Assembly: GCA_026129905.1 (NCBI GenBank)
Contig: JAHCHE010000016.1
Span: 124,001 to 188,000, forward strand
DNA: 64,000 nt
Origin: Bryobacteraceae bacterium
Lineage (GTDB): Bacteria; Acidobacteriota; Terriglobia; Bryobacterales; Bryobacteraceae
Direction of reading: 5' to 3'
Part shown: positions 34,245-43,450 of the stretch, in pieces
Layout: each line of letters opens with the position of its first letter
Numbering within the stretch: position 1 is the stretch's first letter
The notes under the pieces: generated by a model
What the model was told of the DNA's origin: nothing
Databases searched by the model: none
What the model saw: the letters and a program-made list of their open reading frames with translations, nothing else
Position numbers and translations under genes: made by a program

Positions 34245-37200
34245 CTACCATGCGAAGCGTCCTACCAGCGAAATCACGCGGCTGCCGTTCACCCAGCCCT
34301 GGAACTGCCCGAAGGTGGCCGGGTTGTTCACGTCCATCTGGTAGGTCAGCGAGCGGTGCCAGTAGTAGCCGTGATTGAAGGCGTTCTGCATCCGGCAGGC
34401 CAACTCGAAGCGCATTTGTTCGCGGATCGGAATCGTCTTGTGGAAGCCCATGTCGACCACCCACCAGGTCGGTTCCTGGAGAAAGGTCAGGCCGGAGTTG
34501 CCGAAACGGCCGATATTGTCCGCGGGCAGGACGAACGCGGCCGGGTTGATGAACATGTCATACGGCTTGAGGTTCGTATTGCGGAAATTGAGCTGGCCGA
34601 CGATATCCGGCGCGCCCTGGTAGTAATTGGTTCCCGACGGATCGGTTCCGCCCCAGTAGTAAGGCGAGAACCACCAGCCGGTCTCGATGTTCAGGTTGCC
34701 GCTCAGCGCCCAGCCGCCGATCACGGCATCGAGGACGCGGGGCATCGTACGGCCGAGCAGGCGTCCCCGCCCGATGGGCAATTCCCCCCACGCCAGCGTC
34801 GTGAACCGGAGCTTCGGCGTCTCCGGCTGGTTGCCGCGCATGCCGCGCCGGTTCCAGACGGTATTGCCGAGGCCGAAGTCGTAGCGCAGGTCGGCAATAT
34901 CGGTTCCCCCGTCGTAGGTGTCCGTCATGTTGCGGGCCCAGGTGAACTGCGAATTGAAGGTGACGCCGTTCGACAGGCGGCGCTCCACGCCGACGTTGAG
35001 CGCGTGGTAGATGGCGTCGCCGCCGTTCTCCAGGTAGTTGATCGTGCCGTACTCCGGATAAGGACGGCGGCTAGGGTCGAACGGAGTGGTGCTCGGCGGC
35101 GGCGTGTTGTAGTCGCCCCCGGTCCCGTACGGGCCCGGGCCGCGCAGCCACAGCAGGTGGGTCGATTTGGTGCCCACGTACTGCAATCGGACCAGCATGG
35201 CCTCGATCTGGCGCTCGATGGTGAAGTTCCACTGCTGGGTGTACGGATTCTTGAGATCTGGCGTGAATCCGCCCGCCGAGTACGTTCCGCCGAACGACGA
35301 ATCGCCGACTACGTTGGTCGGGAAGGCCGCCGGCCATGACCATTGCGGACGGCTGTCCTGAAACGCGTTGGTGAAGGTTTCCGAGCCGCCCCACGGGCTG
35401 CTGTAGGTGAGCGAAAGCAGGTAGGCGAGGCTCAGTTCGTTGGTGTAGATGCCGTACGCCGTCCGGATCACCGTCTTCTCGTCCCACGGCCGCCAGGCTA
35501 GCCCTATCCGCGGCGCGAAGTACCTCCAGCGGGTGGAGCGCAGGCGTTCCGGGAAACCGGCGGCTTGGACGGTAGTGATCGGTATCGTTTTCGGGAAAAC
35601 CGGCACGATACTGTCGATCGCTTGCTGCGACGGGAGCACCAGCGCGCCGCTCTGCGGGTCGAAGTTGTAGTAGGTGTCGCCCGCGGCGGTGGCGGGGAAG
35701 TTCACATCCCAACGCAAGCCGAGGTTCACTGTCAGCCGCGGCGAAACTTTGAAGTCGTCCTGGAGCCACCAGCCCATGTACCAGGCCGATTTCCTGTCGT
35801 TGCCGAGCAGGGCCCGGGGATACGGGCGCGTCGCCGTGTGCGGCAACCCGAGGAGGAAATCCGAAACCCCGTAGCCGCTGAACGTCCCGTCGAACGTCCA
35901 CGCGCCCGGGACTCCGAAGAACTGCTCCTCCGTGACGTCCTTCCGGAAGTTCGTCCCGAACTTCAGCGTGTGGCGGTTGTGGATCAGGGTGGCGTTGTCG
36001 AAGAACTCCCACAGCCGGTTCCCGCCCTTGCCGTCCTGTGTCCAGGGATAGATGTATTCCATTCCCGTCACCCACAGGTCCGGGATCGAGCGGCGATCCT
36101 CAGTCAGGAACAGCGACGGTATGCCTTGGATGCCCAACAGATCGATGTACCGGCGCGCGGGGTTCTCGATGAATTGCTTCACCTTCACCCGGGAAACGCC
36201 GGCGCGGAATTCGTTCAAAAGGTTAGGCCGGAAAATGTGCGAATCGGTGACCGCCACGGAATCAATCGTGAACTGCGAGGCGCTGAACCCGACGCCGAAC
36301 TCCCGGTAGCCGGAATCGCTCGGTTCGAACCGCGTGTTGTAGCGGACGAAGAAGTTGTTCTTGGGCGTCACCACCTGGTCCACCCGGAGGTCCAGCCGCG
36401 CGCTGCGGATGTTGCCGTACCACAGTTCCCCCATGTACTTGTTCCGTTCGTAGCCGGGCTGGTCGGGCAGCGGGTAGATCGCGTCCAGATAGTTCTTAGC
36501 CCCGGCGAACAGGCGGCTTGCCGGAATGCGGTTGCCCGGAAACTGCTCGCCCGTGGTCGGGTCGACGATCGGGATCAGCTCGCCGGACGGATCGCGGAAA
36601 TCGGAGAAGTCGCCGGATCGCATCGCGGCGCTGGGCGTGGTGAGGTAGCCCGACGGTCCGCCCGGCGTCTGGTTCAACGCCAGGGAACTCATGAAGAACG
36701 TCCGGTTCCGCCCGTCGTAAATTTTCGGGATGTAGACCGGGCCGGAGATGGTGTAGCCCTCGTAGTTGGTCCGGTAGAACGACTTGTCCGCGCCCTCGGG
36801 CACGTTATGGTCGTTGGCGTTGAAGATGGAATGCACGGTGTCGAGAAAGACGTTTCCGTGAAACGCGTTCGTGCCGCTGCGGGAGACCAGCGATACCTGC
36901 GCCGACGCTCTCGACTCGGCGCCCGCGTTCACCAGCGTCATCTTCACTCCGGCCAGCGAGTCGACGTTGTAGGAAGCCTCCTGCTGCATGTTGCCCGCCC
37001 ACGGGCTGCGGTTGGCCAAGCCGTCGTTGTCGAAGGCGACCTGGGCCGAGCGCGCGCCGTTGATGAGCATGCGGCCGCTGAAGCCGTAGTTGGCGCCCGG
37101 CAGGTAGGAGAGAATCGTTCGCATGTCCGAGCGCGCGTTGACATCGAGCGGCGCCTGCATTACCAGCGACCCTTCGAAGGTCTGCGTGGTCTGGGACCGT

Positions 37201-37607
37201 TCCGCTTCCAGCAGCGGCGGCGCGCCGGTCACTTCCACCGTCTGGGTGACTTCGCCCAACTCCATCTGCACGTCGAGCGTGACGTTCCGGTTGCTCTCGA
37301 TCCGGATCGGCTCGCGGACGTACTTTTTGAAGCCGGTGAATTCCACCTCGAGCTTGTACATGTCGGGCGTCAGGTCCAGCGCGCGATAGATGCCTTCGTC
37401 GTTGGTCCGGGCCGACGTTGCGGTGTTCTTGTTCAAGTTGGTAAGCGTCACCGTGACGCCGCGAAGCACAGAGCCGGTCGGATCCGTTACGGTACCCGTG
37501 AGCGCCCCGTAGTACTGCTGCGGCCACGCCGCCGGGACCAGCAGCAGGGCAAAAGCCAGGATCGCCGCCATCCCGAGGGCAGCGGGCGATGAGAAACGAT
37601 TCAGCAT
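34245..37607 (-). CDS. Oar-like TonB-dependent outer-membrane receptor
   Basis: The 1120-residue protein has a signal peptide, then a carboxypeptidase-regulatory-like Ig domain (GTVTDPTGSVLRGVTVTLTN, about 40-120), a plug domain with SLAGVKMTLVNAGAESR, and a large 22-strand barrel ending in the aromatic RVISLVGRFAW. This is the Oar/SusC-like receptor type that is strongly expanded in Solibacter relatives; it should bring oligosaccharides over the outer membrane with energy from TonB. GGAGGTG lies 5 bases before the ATG at 37607; an upstream in-frame ATG lacks one. The promoter TTGACA-N17-TACGCT with a LacI-type palindrome directly downstream (37667-37680) controls it. As first gene of the operon it likely imports rhamnogalacturonan fragments. 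Confidence 0.9.
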   Translation of the reverse strand: MLNRFSSPAALGMAAILAFALLLVPAAWPQQYYGALTGTVTDPTGSVLRGVTVTLTNLNKNTATSARTNDEGIYRALDLTPDMYKLEVEFTGFKKYVREPIRIESNRNVTLDVQMELGEVTQTVEVTGAPPLLEAERSQTTQTFEGSLVMQAPLDVNARSDMRTILSYLPGANYGFSGRMLINGARSAQVAFDNDGLANRSPWAGNMQQEASYNVDSLAGVKMTLVNAGAESRASAQVSLVSRSGTNAFHGNVFLDTVHSIFNANDHNVPEGADKSFYRTNYEGYTISGPVYIPKIYDGRNRTFFMSSLALNQTPGGPSGYLTTPSAAMRSGDFSDFRDPSGELIPIVDPTTGEQFPGNRIPASRLFAGAKNYLDAIYPLPDQPGYERNKYMGELWYGNIRSARLDLRVDQVVTPKNNFFVRYNTRFEPSDSGYREFGVGFSASQFTIDSVAVTDSHIFRPNLLNEFRAGVSRVKVKQFIENPARRYIDLLGIQGIPSLFLTEDRRSIPDLWVTGMEYIYPWTQDGKGGNRLWEFFDNATLIHNRHTLKFGTNFRKDVTEEQFFGVPGAWTFDGTFSGYGVSDFLLGLPHTATRPYPRALLGNDRKSAWYMGWWLQDDFKVSPRLTVNLGLRWDVNFPATAAGDTYYNFDPQSGALVLPSQQAIDSIVPVFPKTIPITTVQAAGFPERLRSTRWRYFAPRIGLAWRPWDEKTVIRTAYGIYTNELSLAYLLSLTYSSPWGGSETFTNAFQDSRPQWSWPAAFPTNVVGDSSFGGTYSAGGFTPDLKNPYTQQWNFTIERQIEAMLVRLQYVGTKSTHLLWLRGPGPYGTGGDYNTPPPSTTPFDPSRRPYPEYGTINYLENGGDAIYHALNVGVERRLSNGVTFNSQFTWARNMTDTYDGGTDIADLRYDFGLGNTVWNRRGMRGNQPETPKLRFTTLAWGELPIGRGRLLGRTMPRVLDAVIGGWALSGNLNIETGWWFSPYYWGGTDPSGTNYYQGAPDIVGQLNFRNTNLKPYDMFINPAAFVLPADNIGRFGNSGLTFLQEPTWWVVDMGFHKTIPIREQMRFELACRMQNAFNHGYYWHRSLTYQMDVNNPATFGQFQGWVNGSRVISLVGRFAW

Positions 37608-37666
37608 AGGTGCACCTCCAGAAGCAACTCCCACGCGCGGGGTCCGCGGGCGCGGAGCCCGTTTAC

Positions 37667-37717
37667 ATGAAATGTTTCATCGCCTGCTAGCGTAGCCCCT
37701 TCCCGCCGCCCTGTCAA
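37667..37717 (-). promoter_or_regulatory. Promoter and LacI-type operator of the TonB receptor-PL26-GH36 operon
   Basis: Minus strand: -35 TTGACA (37717-37712), 17-base spacer, -10 TACGCT (37694-37689), then the palindrome ATGAAAC-ATTTCAT (37680-37667) beginning about where transcription should start. The 12-bp core TGAAACATTTCA matches the operators before 43300 and 43581. Confidence 0.75.
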
Positions 37718-37756
37718 GCCCCTTTTTTCGTTTTCACACGCTCCCGCCTGGCCGCG

Positions 37757-37792
37757 TTGACTTCGTCCGCGATTCCCGGTCATCCTGAAACG
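37757..37792 (+). promoter_or_regulatory. Promoter with operator half-site before the epimerase-like gene
   Basis: TTGACT (37757-37762), 17-base spacer, TCATCC (37780-37785), followed at once by TGAAACG (37786-37792), the left half of the LacI-type operator. Only the half-site is conserved. It diverges from the TonB receptor promoter. Confidence 0.45.
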
Positions 37793-37798
37793 CAAGCT

Positions 37799-38872
37799 AT
37801 GAACCGCTTCGCCTGCCGCGTCCACGAGCGCCCGATCGAACGGGGATACCATGCCGTCGTCCTGGAAAACGAGTGGCTCTCCGCCACGATCCTGCCCGCC
37901 AAGGGCGCCGAGATCTACCGCCTGGAGTACAAGCCGAAGGCCATGGACGTACTATGGAAATCGCCCTGGGGCCTGAAACCGCTCGGCGCAGGAATCCCGA
38001 CAGCGGCGACTTCCGAGGAGGCCTGGCTGGAGCACTACGCCGGCGGCTGGCAGGAGATGTTTCCCAACGGCGGCGACAGTTGCGTGTACAAGGGCTGCCG
38101 CCTCAACTTCCACGGCGAGGTCTCGACGCTTCCATGGGAATTTACGCACGCCGAGGGCGGCGATTACGCCGAGGCGGAGTTCACCGTGGCCACCTTCCGG
38201 AGCCCCTTCCGCCTGCGCCGCCGAATGAGAGTGGAGTCGGGCCGCCCGGTCCTGCGAATCTTCGAGACGCTCACCAACGCCGGGGAAGAGCCGATGCGGT
38301 TCATGTGGGGCCACCATCCCGCTTTCGGCGCCCCGTTTTTGAGCGGCGACTGCCGGATCCAACTTCCCGAATGCCGGTTCGAAGCGCACGACGCAGAGAT
38401 TGCTCCGACCTGCCGCCTCCCCGCCGGGGCGGCGGGATGGTGGCCCAGGATCCCGGGAAAAGAAGGCATGGTGGACCTGAGCGTCGTTCCGCCGATCACG
38501 GAGCGCCGGTGCGAGTACGGCTACATCCGCGACCTTGCCGAGGGCTGGTATGCCGTCACCAGCCGCGAGCACGATTTCAGCTTCGGACTCGCCTGGCCTG
38601 TCGCCGTCTTTCCATACCTGTGGTTCTGGCAGGAATTGCGCGGCTCGTTTGGGTTTCCCTGGTACGGCGCCTGCTACGTCATGGCGATCGAGCCGTTCAC
38701 CAGTATCCCGGGCGCCGGGCTCGAGAACGCCATCAAGGCCGGCACGGCGCCGGAGATTCAGGCGGGCGGAACGATCGAGGTCGAGCTCGCGGCAGTATAC
38801 ATCCCGGGACAGGAGACGGTGCGGTCGATCCGGAACGACGGAACGGTCCGCGTCGAGCGCGCGGGCGGTTGA
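37799..38872 (+). CDS. Aldose-1-epimerase-like (DUF4432-type) protein
   Basis: The 357-residue product belongs to the galactose-mutarotase fold, DUF4432-like branch: NEWLSATILPAKGAEIYRLE near the start, HYAGGWQEMFPNGGD, RFMWGHHPAFG (catalytic-type His pair, about 178-188) and FPYLWFWQELRGSFGFPWYG. It probably interconverts sugar anomers or binds a sugar in the cytosol; there is no signal peptide. The ATG at 37799 is chosen over a TTG 42 bases upstream because that TTG is itself the -35 of the promoter. It is transcribed away from the TonB receptor operon and fits the LacI regulon by position and half-operator. Confidence 0.72.
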   Translation: MNRFACRVHERPIERGYHAVVLENEWLSATILPAKGAEIYRLEYKPKAMDVLWKSPWGLKPLGAGIPTAATSEEAWLEHYAGGWQEMFPNGGDSCVYKGCRLNFHGEVSTLPWEFTHAEGGDYAEAEFTVATFRSPFRLRRRMRVESGRPVLRIFETLTNAGEEPMRFMWGHHPAFGAPFLSGDCRIQLPECRFEAHDAEIAPTCRLPAGAAGWWPRIPGKEGMVDLSVVPPITERRCEYGYIRDLAEGWYAVTSREHDFSFGLAWPVAVFPYLWFWQELRGSFGFPWYGACYVMAIEPFTSIPGAGLENAIKAGTAPEIQAGGTIEVELAAVYIPGQETVRSIRNDGTVRVERAGG

Positions 38873-38897
38873 CGCGCCTGGTTGGGGCGGGGGCGGG

Positions 38898-38935
38898 TTG
38901 ACAAGGGATGGTGGCGCGGCCCATGCTGTGTTTCA
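38898..38935 (+). promoter_or_regulatory. Promoter and operator-like site of the lipoprotein gene
   Basis: TTGACA (38898-38903), 17-18 bases, then CCATGC/CATGCT, followed by TGCTGTGTTTCA (38924-38935), which matches 9 of 12 bases of the LacI-type operator and ends in the A of the start codon, the same placement as in the genes at 43300 and 43581. Confidence 0.5.
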
Positions 38936-40089
38936 TGAAGCAATTCATCGGTTTGAGCCTCGCCGCCGCCGTGGCGTTGCTGGCCGCCTGCCGCCAGAGC
39001 GGCCCGCCATCCGCTCCCGGATCTCCTTCCGTAACCGTCCGCGAAGCGCCTCTCATCCGGTTTCCCGGCGTATCGCGCCTCGACAAGAAGAACGCGATCG
39101 ACTGCAACAGCCCGGCGCATTGGGATGGAGACACGTTCTACCTGTTCAACTCCTACGGCCAGCCGTGGCGAATCGAAACCACCGATCTGCTCCACCTCAC
39201 CCCGACCGTACCGACGCGGATGCCCGGCGATATCGGCGGTCTCAAACTGGAGGACCTCTACATCTGGCTGGAGAGCACCTGGAAAGACGACGACGGAACG
39301 CTGTACGGCTGGTACCACTACGAGCCCGACGACGTCTGCGCTCCGAAGAGCCATCTCCCCACCTCGCCCAAGATCGGCGCGCTTCGGTCCAAGGACAACG
39401 GCGCTAGCTGGGAACATCTCGGCGTCGTCTTCGAGGCGCCGCCGGACTCGGACGACTGCGCGACCAAGAGCCGCTGGGACGCCGGCGGCCATGGCGACTT
39501 CTCGGTGATCGCCGACCGGAACAAGGAGTACCTTTACTTCCTGTTTTCCAGCTACGTAAAGGATTTCGCCGAGCAGGGCGTCGGCATCGCCCGAATGCCC
39601 TACGCCGATCGCGACAACCCGGTGGGCAAGGCGAGGAAATGGCATAGCGGCGGCTGGAACGAACCCGGCCTGGGCGGACGCCTGACGCCGATCCTTCCCG
39701 CCAAAGTCGACTGGCACGGCGGAAACGCCGACCTGTTCTGGGGACCCTCCATCCACTGGAACACCTACCTCGAGACCTACGTCGTCCTGCTCAACCGCGC
39801 GGTGGATTCGGTAATGAAAGGCGATGGGACCTACATCGCATTCAACAGCGATCTCGCCGATCCGGACGGCTGGAGCGCGCCCCTTCAGATTCTCACGCCC
39901 GCCGACGTAGCATCCGCCACGGAAGGCGGCGACCCGACCAACGCGAAGAACTACGGCTGGTATCCGCAAGTGATCGGCGTCGGCAAAGGCGAGACGGACA
40001 AACTTGCCGGGCAGGTGGCCCGGCTGTTCATTGCGGGGCTGTCCCGCCGCGAACTCGTCTTTTACAAGCCAGGCGAGGCAACGGACTGA
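38935..40089 (+). CDS. Lipoprotein with a GH43-like beta-propeller
   Basis: The ATG at 38935 gives MKQFIGLSLAAAVALLAACR, a lipoprotein signal with the lipobox LAAC, so the mature protein (about 366 residues) is lipid-anchored in the periplasm or on the surface. The rest resembles a five-bladed propeller of the GH43/GH62/GH117 type: DCNSPAHWDGDTFYLFNSYG could carry the catalytic base Asp, with LYGWYHYEPDD and WDAGGHGDFSVIADRNKEYL as further blades. These enzymes cut arabinosides, xylosides or galactosides. A family number cannot be set from inspection. An earlier in-frame ATG is ruled out because it lies inside the promoter. Confidence 0.6.
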   Translation: MKQFIGLSLAAAVALLAACRQSGPPSAPGSPSVTVREAPLIRFPGVSRLDKKNAIDCNSPAHWDGDTFYLFNSYGQPWRIETTDLLHLTPTVPTRMPGDIGGLKLEDLYIWLESTWKDDDGTLYGWYHYEPDDVCAPKSHLPTSPKIGALRSKDNGASWEHLGVVFEAPPDSDDCATKSRWDAGGHGDFSVIADRNKEYLYFLFSSYVKDFAEQGVGIARMPYADRDNPVGKARKWHSGGWNEPGLGGRLTPILPAKVDWHGGNADLFWGPSIHWNTYLETYVVLLNRAVDSVMKGDGTYIAFNSDLADPDGWSAPLQILTPADVASATEGGDPTNAKNYGWYPQVIGVGKGETDKLAGQVARLFIAGLSRRELVFYKPGEATD

Positions 40090-40096
40090 TGGGGCC

Positions 40097-41275
40097 CTAC
40101 AACGCGACCGCAACCGGCGGCGCGGCCAGGCTTCGCGCCACTACCTCTTCGTCCATTTCAATGCCGAGGCCGGGGCGGTCCGGCAGCGGCCAGCGGCCGG
40201 CGGCCAACGGCGGTTCCGCCGCGACCAGGTTCGATCGGAGGTAGGAAGGAAAGAGGCGGCGGTCGAAGAACTCGGTGTAGGGGCAGGCCGGAGCGGCGGC
40301 CCCGAAATGCCAGGTTGCCGCCACAGTGAGGCCAGTCTTCCAGGCGTGCGGAATCGCGTAGACGCCGCGCTCGGCCGCCATGCTCGCGCAGCGCATCGCC
40401 TCGGTGAGCCCTCCCACGCGCCCGACGTCCGGCTGGATCACGTCGCAGCGGCCGCGGTCCATCAGTTCCCGGAACTCGTGCCGCGTCTGGAGGAACTCGC
40501 CCGCGGCCACGGGAGTCGTGGTCGCGTCGGCGAGCCGCGCCAGTCCGTCCAGGTCGTCGGTGTGCAGAGGCGTCTCGACAAAGAACAGCCTGGCGTCCTC
40601 CACGCGTTTGAGGACCCACAGCGCGTCGTTGGCGTTCTTCCAGCGATACCCGACGTCGATCATCAGCTCGTGGCCGTCGCCGACGATGAGCCGGCATTCG
40701 TGAATGAAGCGGACCAGCTCGCGGTCGTCCACCAAGTCGTAGAACAGCATCTCCACTTTCATCGCGCGGAACCCGGCTTCGAGCGCCTGGTTCATCAGCG
40801 CGATCGAGCACTCGCGCATTTCCTTCCACGTCCGGCCCTGCGGCATGCTCGGGAACAGGGTCGCGTACGGCGTCACCGAATCCCGGGCCGCGCCGCCGAG
40901 CAACTGGTACGCCGGAACGCCCAGCAGCTTGCCGCGCAGGTCGTGCAGCGCGTTGTCGATCGCCGACAACAGCATGATGCCCAGGCCGCGGCGGCCGTGA
41001 TAGATGGTACCCTCGTAGACCTTCTCCCACAGCCGTTCCACCTCGAGGGGATTTTCGCCGAGCAGCAGATCGCGGATGCTCATGCTCCAGATGTGCGCGC
41101 TGGGCGTTTCCAGCAGCGCGGCGATGGCGTTCGGAGGCGCGTCCGTCTCACCGACGCCGAACTCCCCGTTATCGGCGGTGACGCGTATCACCGCCGTATC
41201 CACCGCGCCGTCGCAATCGGCCGCGTTGGCCTGCGGCGCCCGCAGCGGAAGGCATTCAATTCTGGCGATCTTCAT
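40097..41275 (-). CDS. Mandelate racemase/muconate lactonizing-type sugar-acid dehydratase
   Basis: A 392-residue enolase-superfamily enzyme. The N-terminal capping domain (1-125) precedes a barrel with all the metal and base positions: AMKVEML (Lys region), LMIDVGYRW (Asp ligand), FFVETPL and AAGEFLQ (Glu ligands), IQPDVGRVGG and AIPHAWKTG (His of the His-Asp dyad). Such enzymes dehydrate sugar acids such as rhamnonate, fuconate, galactonate or galactarate. With a lactonase (SMP-30) and GH105 upstream, an aldonate from rhamnose or galacturonate is a reasonable guess. The ATG at 41275 overlaps the GH105 end by 20 bases; GGGAG lies 7 bases before it. Confidence 0.85.
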   Translation of the reverse strand: MKIARIECLPLRAPQANAADCDGAVDTAVIRVTADNGEFGVGETDAPPNAIAALLETPSAHIWSMSIRDLLLGENPLEVERLWEKVYEGTIYHGRRGLGIMLLSAIDNALHDLRGKLLGVPAYQLLGGAARDSVTPYATLFPSMPQGRTWKEMRECSIALMNQALEAGFRAMKVEMLFYDLVDDRELVRFIHECRLIVGDGHELMIDVGYRWKNANDALWVLKRVEDARLFFVETPLHTDDLDGLARLADATTTPVAAGEFLQTRHEFRELMDRGRCDVIQPDVGRVGGLTEAMRCASMAAERGVYAIPHAWKTGLTVAATWHFGAAAPACPYTEFFDRRLFPSYLRSNLVAAEPPLAAGRWPLPDRPGLGIEMDEEVVARSLAAPPVAVAL

Positions 41276-42398
41276 GAGCCACTCCCAAAGAGGCGACGGG
41301 GTCCAGCGGCAGGTCGGAGTAGGATCGCAGCGCAGTAAGCAGCGGCCCCTGGCCCCACGGAACCATGGCGCCGCGCGGCATGCGGCGGTAGTGCTCGACC
41401 CGGGTGCTGGGAAAGGTTTCGTAGGAAACGTCGCGCAGCGCGCCATCGGCGCCGACATGCTCGATCAGAAACCGAAGCGCGCGGTCCAGAACCGGCTCGT
41501 GCGCCTCGTACCGCGCGGCGCCAAGCCGGACGGCGCGGCAGATCGCATCGATGAAGAACGCGGCCGTCGACGATTCAATATAGGCATCGGCGTCGTTAAG
41601 CACGGTCCGCCAGGCGCCGCACTCGTCCTGGAGGCCGGCGAGCCGGTCCAGCGTCGCGCCGAGCAGTTCGCCGAGGGTTCCGGCGGCGGGATCGTCGGTT
41701 CCGAGGTATTCCATGGTCTGCGCCACGCCCAACACGGCCCAACCGTTGCCGCGTCCCCACAGGACGCCGTTCCGCCGCGCCGTCCGCTCAATCCAGAAAT
41801 GGTGAAACAGCCGTTCGTTGCGATCATACAGCAGTTCGATCTGCGGAAGGATGTTGGCCAGCGCCAGGTCGCGGTAGCGCGACTCTCCGGTCACCTGGTA
41901 CAGCTTGGCAAAGAAGGGGCCGTCGAAATGGACGCTGTCCACGAACACGCACGGTCCGCCGTCGCTCACCTTCGAGTGGTTGCGCCGGGCGGCCTCGGCG
42001 TCCGGGTGTCCGGCCGGCAGGACGGGCGGCAGCTCGATGGCGGCGTTTTCGTAACGCACGAACGCCCCGGCGGCTGTCCGGCGGAATCCGGACATGTACG
42101 AGGCGTGACGGCGCGCGGCCTCGATCATCGATTCGTCGCCGGTCAACTCGAACACGCGCAGCAGCGCCACGCCGGGCGCCGTGTAGTCGAACGCGGAGCG
42201 GCTCGCCTCGCGCGCCGTCCAGCCCTTCAGCAGCCCGTAGACATAGCCTTGATACTCACGGCTGCCGGTCAGCGCCGAAGCGTCCAGCAGACCTTCCAGG
42301 CCGATCGAGTCGCCCCAGAACCACACCTTCCATGGATAGGCGAGCAGGCGATCCGCCGCCCGCGCGGCGATGTCGATGACTTGTTCACGAGGCAACAT
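41256..42398 (-). CDS. GH105/GH88-like unsaturated uronyl hydrolase
   Basis: A 380-residue cytosolic enzyme (no signal peptide) with the (alpha/alpha)6-barrel pattern of YteR/GH105: WKVWFWGDSIGLEGLLDAS near the start, VDSVHFDGPFFAKLY (about 180, the D-x-x-x catalytic strand), LWGRGNGWAVLG and ESSTAAFFIDAI. GH105 releases the unsaturated galacturonic acid from the disaccharides made by rhamnogalacturonan lyases, which fits the PL26-like gene of the same locus. It starts 5 bases after the SMP-30 stop and overlaps the dehydratase, so the three form one operon. GH88 (unsaturated glucuronyl) is the alternative. Confidence 0.8.
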   Translation of the reverse strand: MLPREQVIDIAARAADRLLAYPWKVWFWGDSIGLEGLLDASALTGSREYQGYVYGLLKGWTAREASRSAFDYTAPGVALLRVFELTGDESMIEAARRHASYMSGFRRTAAGAFVRYENAAIELPPVLPAGHPDAEAARRNHSKVSDGGPCVFVDSVHFDGPFFAKLYQVTGESRYRDLALANILPQIELLYDRNERLFHHFWIERTARRNGVLWGRGNGWAVLGVAQTMEYLGTDDPAAGTLGELLGATLDRLAGLQDECGAWRTVLNDADAYIESSTAAFFIDAICRAVRLGAARYEAHEPVLDRALRFLIEHVGADGALRDVSYETFPSTRVEHYRRMPRGAMVPWGQGPLLTALRSYSDLPLDPVASLGVAHEDRQN

Positions 42399-42403
42399 GA
42401 CGA

Positions 42404-43300
42404 TTATCGGGATAGACGGATATCGCACATCCACTGGATCTGCCCCCGCACGCCCGGCCGCAGCCGGTAGAGCGGACCGCCGAAGAAACCCGCATCGGGG
42501 TCGTAGCCCGGAGGCATGATGGGCATGGGCTCGGACTTGGCGGCCGAGGTGACGTACAGTACATCCAGGTCCGGGCCGCCGAAGGCTACCGCGGAAATCT
42601 GTTTCGCGGGGAGGCTCACGCGGCGCTCGACCTTGCCGTCCGGGTCGTATCGCACCACGCAGCCTCCATACCACTGCGCCGACCAGACGAAGCCGTCGCT
42701 GTCCACCGCGAGGCCGTCGGGGATTCCTTCGGTTCCCGAAACTTTTGTGAAGACCCTTCTGTTGCGCGCCGAACCGCTCTCCGGGTGGTAATCGTAGGCG
42801 TAGATGAGCCTCGCGACCGTGTCCGTCGCATAGAGCGTCCGCTCGTCCGGCGAGAACCCAAGGCCGTTCACCAAGTGGTAGCCGCCGTCGAGAATGGCGG
42901 CTTTACCGTCGTTGTCGATCCGTATCAGGCTGCCGAGTTCGTACGCGGCGCCGGGGTCGTAGAAGAAGGAGCCGGTGAGCAGCCGCCCGCGGGAATCGGC
43001 GGCGCAATCGTTCACCTGGAGCCGCTGCCCTTCGGCCTCGGAGGCGACCTGTTCCAGATGGCTTCCGCCATCCCACAGCCAGACGCCAGAGGTGTTTGTA
43101 ATCGCGAATCCGCCGGAACGGTTGCGGCGGAAGCCGAAGATCTCAATATCCTCGTTGAGAACCTCTGCCTCGCCGCCGGGCCCGAGACGGAAGACCTTGC
43201 GTCCGGTGCAGTCGGTCCAGTAGACGGTTTGGGAGAGGGGGTCCCAGACGGGGCACTCGCCGCAAAGGGCGTTGGAGTCGGAGGCGATCTCGATACTCAT
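42404..43300 (-). CDS. SMP-30/gluconolactonase-family protein
   Basis: A 298-residue six-bladed propeller that hydrolyses sugar lactones with a divalent metal. GECPVWDPLSQTVYWTD at the start holds the Glu ligand, QVNDCAADSRGRLLTGSF the Asn region, and VNGLGFSPDERTLYATDT and IPDGLAVDSDGFVWSA the remaining Asn/Asp ligands. The ATG at 43300 is chosen because an upstream ATG (43345) lies inside the promoter between -35 and -10. First gene of the SMP-30-GH105-MR/MLE operon. The operator palindrome overlaps its start codon, so repression would block both transcription and access to the start. Confidence 0.88.
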   Translation of the reverse strand: MSIEIASDSNALCGECPVWDPLSQTVYWTDCTGRKVFRLGPGGEAEVLNEDIEIFGFRRNRSGGFAITNTSGVWLWDGGSHLEQVASEAEGQRLQVNDCAADSRGRLLTGSFFYDPGAAYELGSLIRIDNDGKAAILDGGYHLVNGLGFSPDERTLYATDTVARLIYAYDYHPESGSARNRRVFTKVSGTEGIPDGLAVDSDGFVWSAQWYGGCVVRYDPDGKVERRVSLPAKQISAVAFGGPDLDVLYVTSAAKSEPMPIMPPGYDPDAGFFGGPLYRLRPGVRGQIQWMCDIRLSR

Positions 43301-43353
43301 GAAACGTTTCAAGGCCTCAACGGAAACATAGCAGGCTTTGCTCATCCTGTCAA
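43300..43353 (-). promoter_or_regulatory. Sigma70-type promoter and LacI operator of the SMP-30 operon
   Basis: Minus strand: TTGACA (43353-43348), 17-base spacer, TATGTT (43330-43325), then a perfect palindrome TGAAACGTTTCA (43311-43300) whose last base is the A of the ATG. Predicted start of transcription is near 43318. Confidence 0.8.
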
Positions 43354-43401
43354 TGAATTCCGCAGGGCGTTTGCCCGCGAGGCGCCCCGCCGGCTAGCCG
43401 C

Positions 43402-43418
43402 CTGCCAGAAAATGGCAG
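43402..43418. repeat. Inverted repeat in the divergent SMP-30/lacI region
   Basis: CTGCCA-GAAAA-TGGCAG, perfect 6-bp arms. It lies between the two divergent promoters, so it is probably not transcribed and may be a protein-binding site. Confidence 0.35.
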
Positions 43419-43450
43419 TTCCCAAACCGCTGTTGTGGGGGCAGGTCGAG

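Noticed and set aside
43301-43345. Upstream ATG (43345) as the start of the SMP-30 gene
   Set aside because: The ATG lies between the -35 and -10 of a good promoter, so it would not be transcribed.
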